The notes below the pieces were generated by a model. It saw nothing but the letters and a program-made list of their open reading frames with translations. It had not been told where the DNA came from and ran no database searches. The translations under genes and the position numbers were made by a program. Shown piece after piece: positions 35,168-46,613 of a stretch of DNA of 64,000 bases (positions are counted from its first letter, which is position 1; each line of letters starts with the position of its first letter). Origin of the DNA: Rutidosis leptorrhynchoides. Lineage: Eukaryota > Streptophyta > Magnoliopsida > Asterales > Asteraceae. Location of the stretch: positions 629,269,501 to 629,333,500 of the forward strand of contig NC_092335.1 in the NCBI RefSeq assembly GCF_046630445.1, written 5' to 3'.

Positions 35168-37290
35168 AAAAGTGTATGTAAGCTCATAAGCTCTTGTTTG
35201 CAACAAAATTAGAAGACCATAAGTTATAGAAACTTAGATCCAACACAAGTATATGAAGTTATAACTAGAAAGTTATACTTCCATGTTCTTGAACTTATAA
35301 AGTTAACTTTTAGTTTCAAGAAATATGAGATCAAGATTAACTAGTAATACTTGACTAAATTAACAACATTTCAACTTTAAAGTACATAAAATGAAGAAAT
35401 AAGTTAAATCTACAAGTAACAAGTTCATGGTTATTCATACTTTAAAGATTCAAGCCAAGGCTTTGATCTTTAAGAAAGTAAACTTTAAGTTTACAAACAT
35501 GGATACAAGTAAGATTATAAACTTATGAACTTTAAATCTTTTAAAACATTAAGTGTAGAACCATAACTAGAAAGTTTAGGTTCTTGTATGTTCTTGTATG
35601 AACAAGATGATATGAAGAACAAACTAGAGAGTTTGATTCTTAATAACTAATAAGTAACAACTACAACAACAAGTAAGTAAACCACAACAAGGAACGAGTA
35701 ACTTAAACAAGTAAGAATGATGATGATGAGTGCTTTATGTTTCGGTTTTTAAGAAAAGAAAGAAGAAGAAAAAGCTCAAGTTACTTACAAAGTAGAGAGC
35801 AAATGAGAAAAAATGAGAAGTTGCAAGTAAGTGTGTGTGAGAAGAATGAAGTAATACTAGAAAATAAGTATCACAAAAATTGAAACAAAACTCCCCTTTA
35901 CCCTCCCCTTGGCCGACGGTTTGTGTAACAAAAGAGGGAGGAAAAAATCCAGTAGTTACTTGCATGTATTGGTGAAGATGCTAGCTAAAAATGGTAATAA
36001 AGCAAGTTGGCATGGGAAAGATGTGTAAATGAGCATGTAACTAGCCTTTCCTTTACTTAATCAATCTAGTTTCATCTAAGTATAATACTTGCATAATAAG
36101 ATGGGCTAATTAATCCATTAAGGACGTAGGGTGGGCCTCTAAGTCCATTAATCATGAGTCCAAGTCCAAGTAATCAACAATTAAATAAAAAACTCAAGTA
36201 ATTAACTAGTAACCTTAGTTAATTAAAAATGATTAACAAAAATTAATCGTGAATGCAAATAATATTTTAAATATTATTCGTGAAAAGTTCGTGTGTCACA
36301 AAGACGAGTCGGGACAAGTAAAGTTAATCACGATGACAAGTAAATGTAATAAAATACATTCATTAACACCATGGTTGTAAAACTCGGCCAACTCGGCCGA
36401 GTAATCGGCGATTACTCAGTTGGAAGAACAAAACGAGTAATCGGTGTCTAACTCGTCCAATTACTCGGTCAACGACGGTCAACGCCGGTCAAACGGTGGT
36501 CAACGGCGTCGGAAAACTAAGATCTTGCCTGAAACGTGAAAAGATGAGGAAGGAAAACAGGAGGCGACTGCGGATTTGTATGGTTTCTAAACCGGCGAAT
36601 CGTTGTTTCCCATCGGAATCTTCGAACTCCGGATTTGTTTTGTTAACGTCGATCTGAACGATTCCAGTAGCTCGTGTCGATCTGAATGATTTGAAACCAG
36701 ACCCTTGTAGATCTGAACGATTTAAAAACCAAATGAAACTTGTTTATCTTCTTTCTTTTTAAGGGAGGAGAGAGAGAGACTTGCTTTTAAAAAAGAGAAA
36801 TGGAGCGTGTATCTATCTCTCTTCACATCTAGAAGGAGTATATTATTATTTTTAATTTACATTTAAACCTCCTAAACTTTAGGTGTTATAGATTTCAACA
36901 CTTCAAGAGTTCAAGTTCAGTTTTTCTTTCAATTTCATTATCAAATAAATACAACTCTAACCCTTTTAATTAAAACAAATATTTAGATGTAACTAAACTT
37001 TATGTATTTAACATATATATTTATAAAATACTTGGTTATAGCTAATATATATATTATATATCTATTATATATTATATATCTATAATATATTAAAATATTT
37101 ATTTATATTAGAAAAGTCAACAAAAGTCGACATCCGAGTACTCTTCCGAGTTCTCCCCGAGTCGCCGATTACTCCTTAAAAACCTCCGGCCGAGTACTCC
37201 CCGAGTCGCGAGTTTTACAACCTTGATTAACACGCAAGCATTAATAATAATTATTATTAATTAAAAGTTGGAAAATTCCGGGTTGTTACA
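35168..37290 (-). repeat. LTR remnant I (diverged E-type LTR)
   Basis: Aligns with E LTR sequence from about 33863 to its end but with many substitutions and indels; it ends CGGGTTGTTACA at 37290. It is interrupted by element E on the left and by a hAT-type element at 36370-37225. An ORF-less, older copy. Confidence 0.85.
36370..37225. mobile_element. hAT-type miniature transposon, 856 bp
   Basis: Terminal inverted repeats CATGGTTGTAAAACTCG and, at the right end on the opposite strand, CAAGGTTGTAAAACTCG. Flanked by the 8-bp duplication ATTAACAC (36362-36369 and 37226-37233). The uninterrupted site is visible in the sister LTRs at about 25935 and 35100. Eight-bp duplications and CA-starting ends fit the hAT superfamily. 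The ends are enriched in ACTCGG/CGAGT units. No transposase; mobilised in trans by inference. Confidence 0.85.
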
Positions 37291-38806
37291 TAGACCATTC
37301 TTTATGGGCTACAACGAAGGGGTATTGTTGTTCCACAACAATTACAACAACCCTTATGGCACGTTGTGGGAGGCAACGTTGTATTGTTGTTGGGGCAACC
37401 CACGATGAAGACAACAATTGTGAACAATTATGATTGACCCATTTTCTTAATATATGTTTTTTTATTTCTTCATTCACTCATTAACAATTATATTTTATCA
37501 TATCGCTCACAACACACACCACACAGTTTACCACAGCGCCCTCACAATCACACAACAATGACATGTTAGCAAAAATCTCCTCCACAGCACCGCAACAAAT
37601 ATAATTTGCGCAGTGAATGGTCTTTTGTAGTTATCAGCAAAATGTCATTTTTATTCTTACTTAATTTTATTTATTATTAAAACTGGACACATAATAACTG
37701 TAACCATAACCAATGACTAATACTCGAAACTAATACTAATAATTACGTATATAAGTTCATCTCTTGAATTATATTAAAAAACGACAGTACGGAGTATTAA
37801 GAACTTTAAAAAAAATTCTTAAATTGTCGATATTTTAAAAAGTACAGTAATAGTTATAGTTATTTCCAAACACATACTAACTAAAACTTTTTCTTAAATT
37901 GTCGATATTTTAAAAAGTGCAGTTATAGATATTTCCAAACACATACTCTATAAGAGTATGATACCCCATCAAAGTAGTAATGAAACTCCATATTTGTATC
38001 ATCATGTAAATGTAGTATATAATTATCACGAATTAAACCAATCAGAAACCTCAAATTGCACTAAATTATCAAAAACAACATATAATATAAATATAGATAT
38101 ATATGAATTTAAAGAAGTTATGATAATTACCGGTTTTAAAGCTCAAAAACACGTCATATGAATATCTCTTGTGATTGAATGATGTTGAATCAAACGCCAT
38201 TGAAGATTTGCTTTATGAATCTTGATATACCTCATATTTGCCTGAATAATAGTAGACTGTAAATTTTAAATAACAAAAATTAAATTTACATGGTAAAAAA
38301 TTGGCCTTATATCCTGTTTCAATAAATATTGCTATAATGTTAAACCAAAAATGGATACTTCGTAAATGATTAAGTGTTCTAACGAAGGTGTCCGAGCTTA
38401 CCTGTGATGTTTATCGAAATACAGCTCAGATGGTTTATGTGATTATGGAGGTACTCTATAGAAATATACTCCGTAAGAACTGAATGAAATTGTTCATATA
38501 TAAAGAATTAAAACATCAAACAATATACAGTATATTACTAAGTGAAGATATTGTATAGATGGGTGGTGGTAGCCTGGTAGGTTTCATTACGGGTCCCACT
38601 CAAAATTTGTATGGTCACATCGTAGACAAACGAATCTTGGTTATTTATTCAAAAAAGAATCTTAGCAGAAAATTACAACAGCATGTGAGGAAAATATTGG
38701 GTTATGTGTTCAAAATAAAGTGAAAGAAAATTGTAAAGATGATAGTCTTGTACTCTTGTAGGGTGGCATTTATTTGTTCGGGTAAAGATAAATAAATCGA
38801 GGGTAC
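37291..38806. other. AT-rich intergenic stretch
   Basis: No convincing gene. 37291-37440 has GTTGT/ACAAC-rich sequence of possible miniature-element origin with no proven ends. 37816-37878 and 37891-37947 are a direct repeat of about 60 bp (ttcttaaattgtcgatattt start). The remainder shows nothing I can name. Confidence 0.5.
37816..37947. repeat. Direct repeat, two units of about 60 bp
   Basis: Units 37816-37878 and 37891-37947 start with the same 20+ bases and both end ttccaaacacatact; the second lacks a few bases. Confidence 0.9.
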
Positions 38807-39168
38807 TAAAGCACTAGGTGTAGTAATGCGTCAGTTCAGTGTTAATTCAGTGTTTTGCTGATAATTGAACGCTGACTGGACTGACACTGAAAACTGATAT
38901 TGGTGAAAAAACAGGGGAATTAGGAAGATGGTCAGTTAGTTCGGTGTCTTGGAAAGAGAAAATAGTTATGTTTTTATTATTTAATTAATTTTTAAAAATA
39001 ATTTAATTATTTAATAAAATATAAATGATAAATAAAATAAAACTTGCACAAAATTTAAAAGTCCTAGTTTATTCAAATTAAAAATCCTAGTATAACAATT
39101 ACGATCGTTCACACACAAATACAATTATTGAAACATAAATAACATAATTCAAACACAAATACGATACT

Positions 39169-39915
39169 TCATTCTTCATCATCGAAGTCGGAGTATGAGT
39201 CTTCCAAAGCCATTTCTCGACGAATCCTCTCCTTTTTCTTGATTTCCCTCCTATCATGTTCATTCAAATTGTCCGTATCAATAACCAAAATCCTCAACTG
39301 CGACTCCATCTTCATTTGAGAGTAGTAGGATTTCTTTTCTCGAGACACATCTTCAAATTGTTCCTTCATGGACACGTGTAAAGACTCGCGGGATGATGTG
39401 GCTGAATCACTTGAAGTCTTCCTTGATTTCCTTGAGCTAGCCTTCCTTGGTTTACCGGGTGGACGTTGTAGTCGATCTCTGCCAAATAGCTCCTCATTTA
39501 GATTTGTCTCAACTTCTTCATCTCAGTTCGAGTCAAAATCAGTTTCAGCTACAGTTTCATCAGCAACGGGATTAGGCACTCGCTTGTTTCGCCTACCAAT
39601 AACAACGGGATCAGGATGTAGCCACTTTGGTTTGTCTTGCAAAAAGACCCACGCCTTATAACTTGGAAAACTCTTCCCCATCTCGAACCTAAACTGATCG
39701 TCACACCTGGTGCGAAAAATGTTATCATTTTCCCCGCTCCTCCACGCTGCCTTCAAACGGTTCACAATACCATTATACTTATTGCAATCAGCATTCAACT
39801 TGGTCCACTTCGAAGACAATGCATCTTTCGTACGAGCACATGGTGGATTACGTTTGTTGTATTCTTCAACAATTTGGTACAAAAGGTTTTTCCTATACGT
39901 ATAAACGTTGTCGGC

Positions 39916-39985
<70 letters not shown>

Positions 39986-40611
39986 CGTATACATATATAA
40001 TATATATATACACACATACATATATAATAAATATATACGCATACATATATAATAAATATATACACCAACATATATATAATAAATAATGCGTAAATATATA
40101 CTTATAAATATAATATACGTGTAAAATATATATAAATAATACGTATATACCGGTCATTTACAATCGAGTTCTCGGAAACATGTATCCAACATTGAGCCAA
40201 ACGTAACTCGTCATTGGCATCCCACGTGGTTTGGTTGCGGCTCGAACCTTCTTCATTCATCGGCTTCTTTCCTTTCCTTTCCTTTCCTTTGCTTTGGCTT
40301 TTTTGAGACGTTGGGGACGGCACTTCATTTACGGATTGATTGTTTGATAGATTAATTGATTAGTGTTGTGAGTCGCTTCGTCATTGATTGTTGAATGCTT
40401 TCTAAGCCAAAAATTCGCGGTAGTCATCTTGAGTTTGTGGCACTTGAGTTTGATTAATCTAGCCATTTTGACTACCAAACGAACCATATTGAGGACCACT
40501 TTTATTTTGCGTATTAACCCAAGTATTAGGATTACTCCAATTCCAATTTTGGCCAAATGCATTGCTTGAATTCATAGGGTGTTGTGGGTAATTAGTGTTG
40601 TGTGGATTCAT
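39169..40611 (-). pseudogene. Myb/SANT-like Harbinger ORF1 protein, broken
   Basis: Start MNPHNTNYPQ at 40611. Gln/Asn/Ser-rich N terminus, a KGKERKGKK basic patch, then TTWDANDELRLAQCW and, after a putative 258-nt intron (GT at 40150, AG at 39893), a SANT/trihelix-like region with ALSSKWTKLNADCNKYNGI, and a C-terminal part like the NAM-associated domain (HDRREIKKKERIRREM). These proteins bind DNA and help the transposase. Breaks: several stops in the N-terminal part, a 1-nt loss just after the intron, and a TGA after DSN near 39520. The intron holds an (AT)n tract at about 39919-39980. Databases often label this family glutathione S-transferase T3-like; that label is misleading. Confidence 0.75.
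39919..39980. repeat. (AT)n microsatellite
   Basis: About 62 bp of pure TA repeats inside the putative intron of the Myb/SANT-like pseudogene, flanked by further imperfect TA/CATA repeats to about 40150. Confidence 0.95.
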
Positions 40612-41030
40612 AATTGTGGAGTGTGTGTTTTAATTGAAGAAATTGTGTGTGTAATGAAATGGGGATATGGTGTGTATATATAATGTTAAAATTTTATTTT
40701 GAAAAAGAAAAAAAAAGCAAGTAACGGATCTATGTTTAAAACTGGGGCCCACTAACGGATCAAAAAACCGAAGTCTTGCAGTCGACGCCGGTTGAGGCGA
40801 CGCCGAACCAACGCCGAGTCGGTATCGGTCGACGGTCAGTTGCAGTTTGGGGGTGGCGACACCGAGGTGACGCGTACCACACCTAGAGCTCTTAGGAGAC
40901 TAAACGAGGCAAACAGGGGACCTTTTTTCTCTCAACCTCGTACACCGTGCTTAACGGCACCTCGCCGAAAAATTCAAATTTCCGCCACAAACCACCACCT
41001 TTTTAGTTTTACGCCACCGTTCCATCCACC

Positions 41031-41188
41031 ATGAACTCGAATCGTCTTTTCAAACCATCCTTCCCAAATTCAATTCCGATTAACCCTGTTTCTTCACAAA
41101 ACATTTTTCACAAAAAAACACAAGAATCTTCCGAGTAAACACCGATTCATTCCTTTTTTCCAGGAAATCCACCATCTTTATAGGTGGC
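41031..41188 (+). pseudogene. RRM protein pseudogene, 5' part
   Basis: ATG at 41031 opens MNSNRLFKPSFPN, then an in-frame TAA and a 1-nt frameshift in a T-rich run. The segment ends with a frame reading STIFIGG, the start of an RRM RNP2 motif, exactly where solo LTR H begins. The rest continues at 44360. Removing one copy of GTGGC rejoins RNP2 in frame. Confidence 0.7.
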
Positions 41189-41377
41189 TGTCACGACCCG
41201 GAAAATTTCGACTTATTTTGAACCAAATCTGTATGTGATTTAATATTTCTGACACGATAAGCAAAGTCTGTAATGTTGAGTCTCAAAATTTTTGAAGTGT
41301 TTACAAACATTCATTAAACCCTCGACTGTTTTCGACGATTCACGAACCACTATTTGTAAATAGATATGTGTGTGTGC

Positions 41378-41415
<38 letters not shown>

Positions 41416-42087
41416 GGTAATTGGAAATATAATTTGAAATATTATATGTTGTTATTATTAAAATTAATTATGTAAAATAAAATAAAAATAGGATATTACA
41501 ATAATTATTATTTTAAACATATCTATATATAAATAAAGCATATTAAAAATAAATATCAAATGATTGTAATACTCGTTTGATGTTCCGATTGATATTAAGC
41601 AAGTTAAAAACGAACTTATGTGATTTTTAAAAAATAAACGGTGATCCGAAAATGAGTGATATAAATTATAGACTTATTACAAATGTATTTAGGATCTAAT
41701 TATTAAATTTTAAAATATTTTTTTTTATATTTTACCTAGGATCGAGCGCGGATAGTGATTTAAATTTTATTTTATAATTTTAAAAACATTTAATTACCAG
41801 AATAACTAAAAATATTTAATTTAAAATTTTAGGATTTTTCTGAGAACTTTATCCGCCACTGATTAATCACGGAGTACGATTTAGCGCTCCGTAAAAACTG
41901 TCGGCATAAAATTTCAATTTAACGATGGCTATAGTATTTGTTACTGTGCCTAATTGATCAATTAGTTAGATTATTGTGCCATGATTGAGTAGATATTTTA
42001 TTTTTATATTATTATTAAGTATTACTGTTTTCAAATTCAGTTTACGTTCTAGATTTAAGTAATGAAATATACTGTTTTACTTTAACT

Positions 42088-42094
<7 letters not shown>

Positions 42095-42165
<71 letters not shown>
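42095..42165. repeat. (AT)n microsatellite in solo LTR H
   Basis: About 70 bp of uninterrupted AT. Confidence 0.95.
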
Positions 42166-42169
<4 letters not shown>

Positions 42170-42342
42170 GCAGGATCAATGGGGAAGTAAGCAATCGGGG
42201 GGAAGCAAAAAAATTTTTTTTCCGTTTTTGAGCTGTGTAACCTGTGTAATGCTTGGGTCTGTGTCAGGTTAGCGAGAGGTCGCGGGTTTGAGCTCGGGCT
42301 GAGGCAGTTTAATTTTTTTAATCCTTTCCTTTTAAGGTAGTG

Positions 42343-43020
<678 letters not shown>

Positions 43021-44359
43021 TTATAATCATTTTTATAACAAATAAATATTATGTATATATACTTTTAATAATATTACATATAATTATATATTAACATTAT
43101 TTATATAAATATTTACATATAACAAATTATTGATTTTTAAATATAATACTAATCACATATATATATAAAACTATATAAATATTAATTATTTTAAACATAT
43201 ATACAAATTAAGTATATAAGATATATAATTTAAGATATAATATATAAATTGTTTGATTATGAGTATATGTGTTAATATATATAAATGATATAGGTTCGTG
43301 AATCCAAGGCCAGCCCTGTATTGTTCAGTTCCGTCGTATGCATATTTTTACTATAAAATATCGTATCGTGAGTTCATTTGATCCCTTTTTACTAAATGCT
43401 TTTGCAATATATATTTTTGGGACTGAGAATACATGAAATGCTTTTATAAATGTTTGACGAGATAGACACAAGCAAAACATTCCTCGAATGAATTATTATA
43501 CATACGAGAAGTTCTGTAGGTTATTATACCGAATATTTTCCCTGATTATTATAGCTTGGTAACCTAAGAATTAGAGAAATGGCCCCTAATTGACGCGAAT
43601 CCTAAAGATAGATCTATGGGCTTTGACACGCCCCAGTCAGAGAATTTGAACTGCTTTAGTACTTCGAGGTTTATATTAAACAGACGAGAGGTTCTGTATT
43701 TATCATACTGATTGCTATATGCCTGAATGTTTTGGGGATATTCTTATGCGTTTTATATGTTAAGGTCGGTTACCAAGCAAGGTTATAAAGAGAATGATTT
43801 TTATACACAGGTTATGTGTATGTTATTTTGTACACGAGAGATGTGTACGGTTATTAAAAATCGCGAGGCAACCTACGGGGGAGAAAAGGATACGAACCTA
43901 TCTCTGCCAAGCATTTATGAAAAATGATTTAGTACACGAGATAGGTGTACTGTATTTAAACCTTGTGGTCTTTCAAAATTACTGCATTTTTATTGTTTAT
44001 GATAAACCTATGAACTCACCAACCTTTTGGTTGACACTTTTAAGCATGTTTATTCTCAGGTATGAAAGAAATCTCCCGCTGTGCATTTGCTCATTATAAA
44101 GATGTTACTTGGAGTCGTTCATGCATATTTCAAAAGACGTTGCATTCAAGTCATTTGAGTTCAAATAGACTGTTATGACAGATTAGTCATTCATATTATG
44201 GGAAACATTTATCATTTGTATTGAAAGGTTACATTTTGAAATAAGTTCCTCTTTTAAAAGAATGCAATGTTTGTAAAACGTATCATATAGAGGTCAGTAC
44301 CTCGCAATGGGACCAGATGTTGATGACTTCGTCCAGGTGGATTATGACGGGCCGTCACA

Positions 44360-45407
44360 GTGGCATTCCATAAAATCCAACTTTATCCTCTATTAAGAAC
44401 ATCTTTAAAGAATTCGGCCCAATTATAGGTTTTGCTTGGAAACAGGGCAAAACTTACATCTTCATTAAATATTTAGATATTGATTCTGCTTCTAAGGCCA
44501 TTGCTATTATGAATGGGGAAAGGTTTCATGACAGGTATCTTACGGTTGGATATTCAATAAACGATATGAAAGTGGTCGAATCTTACAAAAATAACACCAC
44601 AAAATACTCTGATAAAAAAGATTCAGTCATCACTTTAACTGTTGAATAAGATGTCAAAGATCGAATGAAGAAATCAGCTCTCATCATTGATAAAGAACCG
44701 ATTCGAGTAGATAAATTGTTCAAATGGTTACGTACTCGTAATATCTCCATCAATTCAGTTTCAAGATGGGGAATTTACGGTTACATGTTGAGTGTAAAGA
44801 TGCAGAAAGTTTTCAAAGAATGATTATGGGTCCAACATTGAGCAATTTGGAGTTTTTAATAGTTCAACCCATGGATAAATGGTACCTAAAGTTTTCTAGA
44901 TTCGTCCGTATAGAAGTTAGAGGGTGTGCTTTCGAATGCTCTTCAATCGACTCATTAAACCTAGTTGTCGGTGAGATTGGCCAAGTGATACACGTCGATA
45001 CTAAATCATCTCAATTGAAACATGCTGATTCAATGTTCTGTTTGGCAGAAATCATTGACCCAGCCCCAATACAACAATATGTCAAGGTCAGTTTATCATT
45101 AACGCAATCATGGATCCAAGAACATAAACAAGTGGGTGATCTTCAAGACATTTCGGATGAATGTATTGAAGAGTACAACCATCTCATTCAAATTTATATG
45201 AGTCCCCAAGCCTGGTTAAACGAACAGGAGGTTAATGAGGGAGATGGTGATTTACATGGCAATTTATCACCGGTCAACCTTTCTTCTCCGGCAATCAACA
45301 GTTTGGGGGATGCTGGTATCGAAGTAGAAGAAAGAGCCGTTATAGAACCACAAATGGTGGTGTTGGGTAGTCAACTATTATCTCAAACACCGCTCTCATC
45401 CAAATAA
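44360..45407 (+). pseudogene. RRM protein pseudogene, 3' part
   Basis: Continues the RRM: GGIP, then a TAA (44371), a helix with KNIFKEFGPIIGF, RNP1-like KTYIFIKY, and DSASKAIAIMNGERF, typical of an RNA-recognition motif. A second TAA lies at 44647 and a 1-nt shift near 44765. The last frame (44766-45407) has a block RIEVRGCAFECSSIDSLN resembling the domain after the RRM in plant LINE ORF1 and related RRM proteins, then an acidic, Ser-rich tail. No reverse transcriptase follows; a TRIM and a copia LTR cut the downstream sequence. It could be a LINE ORF1 or a host RRM family member; I cannot decide. Confidence 0.7.
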
Positions 45408-45458
45408 GGCAAAGAGACAAAAGGTGATTTGCACCTTTCATTAGAAAAAGGTGGACAA

Positions 45459-45605
45459 TGTAAGATCGCATAGCCCAAACACAATGTCCTGCAATATAAG
45501 TCCAAGAGTCCATCTTTTTCTAAAACCAATTGGTATTAGAGGGACTTTATATACATACATTTGTTTATGTCTCCCTCCTATATGGGATAGGTTTGCACCC
45601 CAGCA
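45459..45605 (-). repeat. TRIM 3' LTR (left copy)
   Basis: Lacks about 11 bp (ccccttagact region) present in the right copy near 46020-46035. Confidence 0.88.
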
Positions 45606-45919
45606 ATCCTCCCCTCAAACCGAAGACCACATCACCGAGCATCCCCTTCAACAATACTCCCGCCATCTTATATCACCGGTCTCTTTTCTTTCACTTTTCT
45701 TTCACTACCGGGACACACCTCTTATACCGCCGACCTCTTTCTTTCACTTTTTCTTTCACCATCGGGACACGCCGCACTTCCACACCTTGGGAAGGAAGAC
45801 TTTCAATATAAGGCACCATGGCTCCATTATCGTTGGCAAACTGAGGGGTGTGCCATGTCTCACCGTGTGCTTAGGGGTGTGCCACCACTGCGTCGTTCAC
45901 CACATCGGGCTATAGCCTA

Positions 45920-45931
45920 GCTCTGATACCA
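45920..45931 (-). other. TRIM primer-binding site
   Basis: Reverse complement is TGGTATCAGAGC, 2 nt from the LTR edge. Confidence 0.9.
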
Positions 45932-45933
45932 TT

Positions 45934-46091
45934 TGTAAGATCGCATAGCCCAAACACAATGTCCTGCAATATAAGTCCAAGAGTCCATCTTTTTCTAAAA
46001 CCAATTGGTATTAGAGGGACTTCCCCTTAGACTTATATACATACATTTGTTTTTGTATCCCTCCTATGTGGGATAGGTTTGCACCCCAACA
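45934..46091 (-). repeat. TRIM 5' LTR (right copy)
   Basis: 158 bp, near identical to the left copy apart from one short indel and a few substitutions. Confidence 0.88.
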
Positions 46092-46097
46092 ATAGAT

Positions 46098-46577
46098 TGT
46101 TGGAGATATGGAGAACTTTAAACAATTAGAGAGAAGATTCCAGGAAACTCACACGAAGATTCCACGAAGTTGTTAGGAAACTCACACGTAGCTTCCACAA
46201 AGTTGTGAGGAAATTCACACGTAGCTTCCACGAAGCTGTCAGGAAACTCACATGTAGCCTCCATGAAGTTGTCAGGAAACTCACATGAAACTTCAAGGAA
46301 TTGTTTTTAGCTTACTCCTTAAACGATTCTATAAATAGACCCTCTTGTAACTCATTGTAAACACACCACAAATATTCAGTAAATACATTCTCTAGTTGGT
46401 CCGTGGACTAAAGTAATCACAACGATTGCATATAACCACGTTATCTCTTGTGTCGATTTACATTTCTTGCATTTATAATCTTTCGTTCATTAAGTGGGTT
46501 AGTAATCTTGTAGAATTACTATCGGTGAGTGATCTTGTTGAATCACTTGCGTTGTTTTGGGTCCTAATATTCTTATA
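46098..46577 (+). repeat. 5' LTR of copia C
   Basis: Starts TGTTGGAGATATGG; the exact end before the PBS is uncertain by a few bases. Internal short repeats of the type ggaaactcacacgtagcttccacgaag recur about five times. A TATA-like tctataaatag lies at about 46329-46339. Confidence 0.88.
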
Positions 46578-46579
46578 AC

Positions 46580-46591
46580 TGGTATCAGAGC
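46580..46591 (+). other. Primer-binding site of copia C
   Basis: TGGTATCAGAGC, initiator tRNA-Met type. Confidence 0.93.
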
Positions 46592-46613
46592 ACAATATTT
46601 CATTAAGGGAACG

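Larger units (their letters stand above)
38811..40890 (-). mobile_element. PIF/Harbinger-like element, ORF1 only (tentative)
   Basis: Imperfect inverted ends: GCACTAGGTGTAGTAATGCGTCA at 38811 and, on the opposite strand from 40889, GCTCTAGGTGTGGTACGCGTCA. Between them lies a Myb/SANT-like ORF of the type encoded as ORF1 by plant Harbinger elements. No DDE transposase. The 3-bp target duplication could not be fixed, so the exact borders are uncertain. Confidence 0.55.
45459..46091 (-). mobile_element. TRIM (terminal-repeat retrotransposon in miniature)
   Basis: 633 bp. LTRs 45459-45605 (147 bp) and 45934-46091 (158 bp), minus-strand ends TGTTGGGGTGC and GATCTTACA. PBS 45920-45931 beside the right LTR and a purine run GAGGGGAGGA beside the left LTR give the minus orientation. 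No coding capacity. The 5S-RNA-like box of Cassandra TRIMs is absent. Flanks gacaa and ataga do not match, so no target duplication is seen. Confidence 0.88.

Noticed and set aside
37958..38161. 67-aa ORF in AT-rich intergenic DNA
   Set aside because: Short, low-complexity codon content, no domain or promoter context.
39795..40157. Tyr/Ile-rich N-terminal extensions of ORFs near 40 kb
   Set aside because: Translated TATA microsatellite within a probable intron.
45451..45915. 154-aa ORF in the TRIM
   Set aside because: Runs through LTR, PBS side and internal region of a non-coding element on the wrong strand.
45459..46091. Cassandra-type TRIM
   Set aside because: The 5S-rRNA-like promoter boxes expected in Cassandra LTRs are absent.
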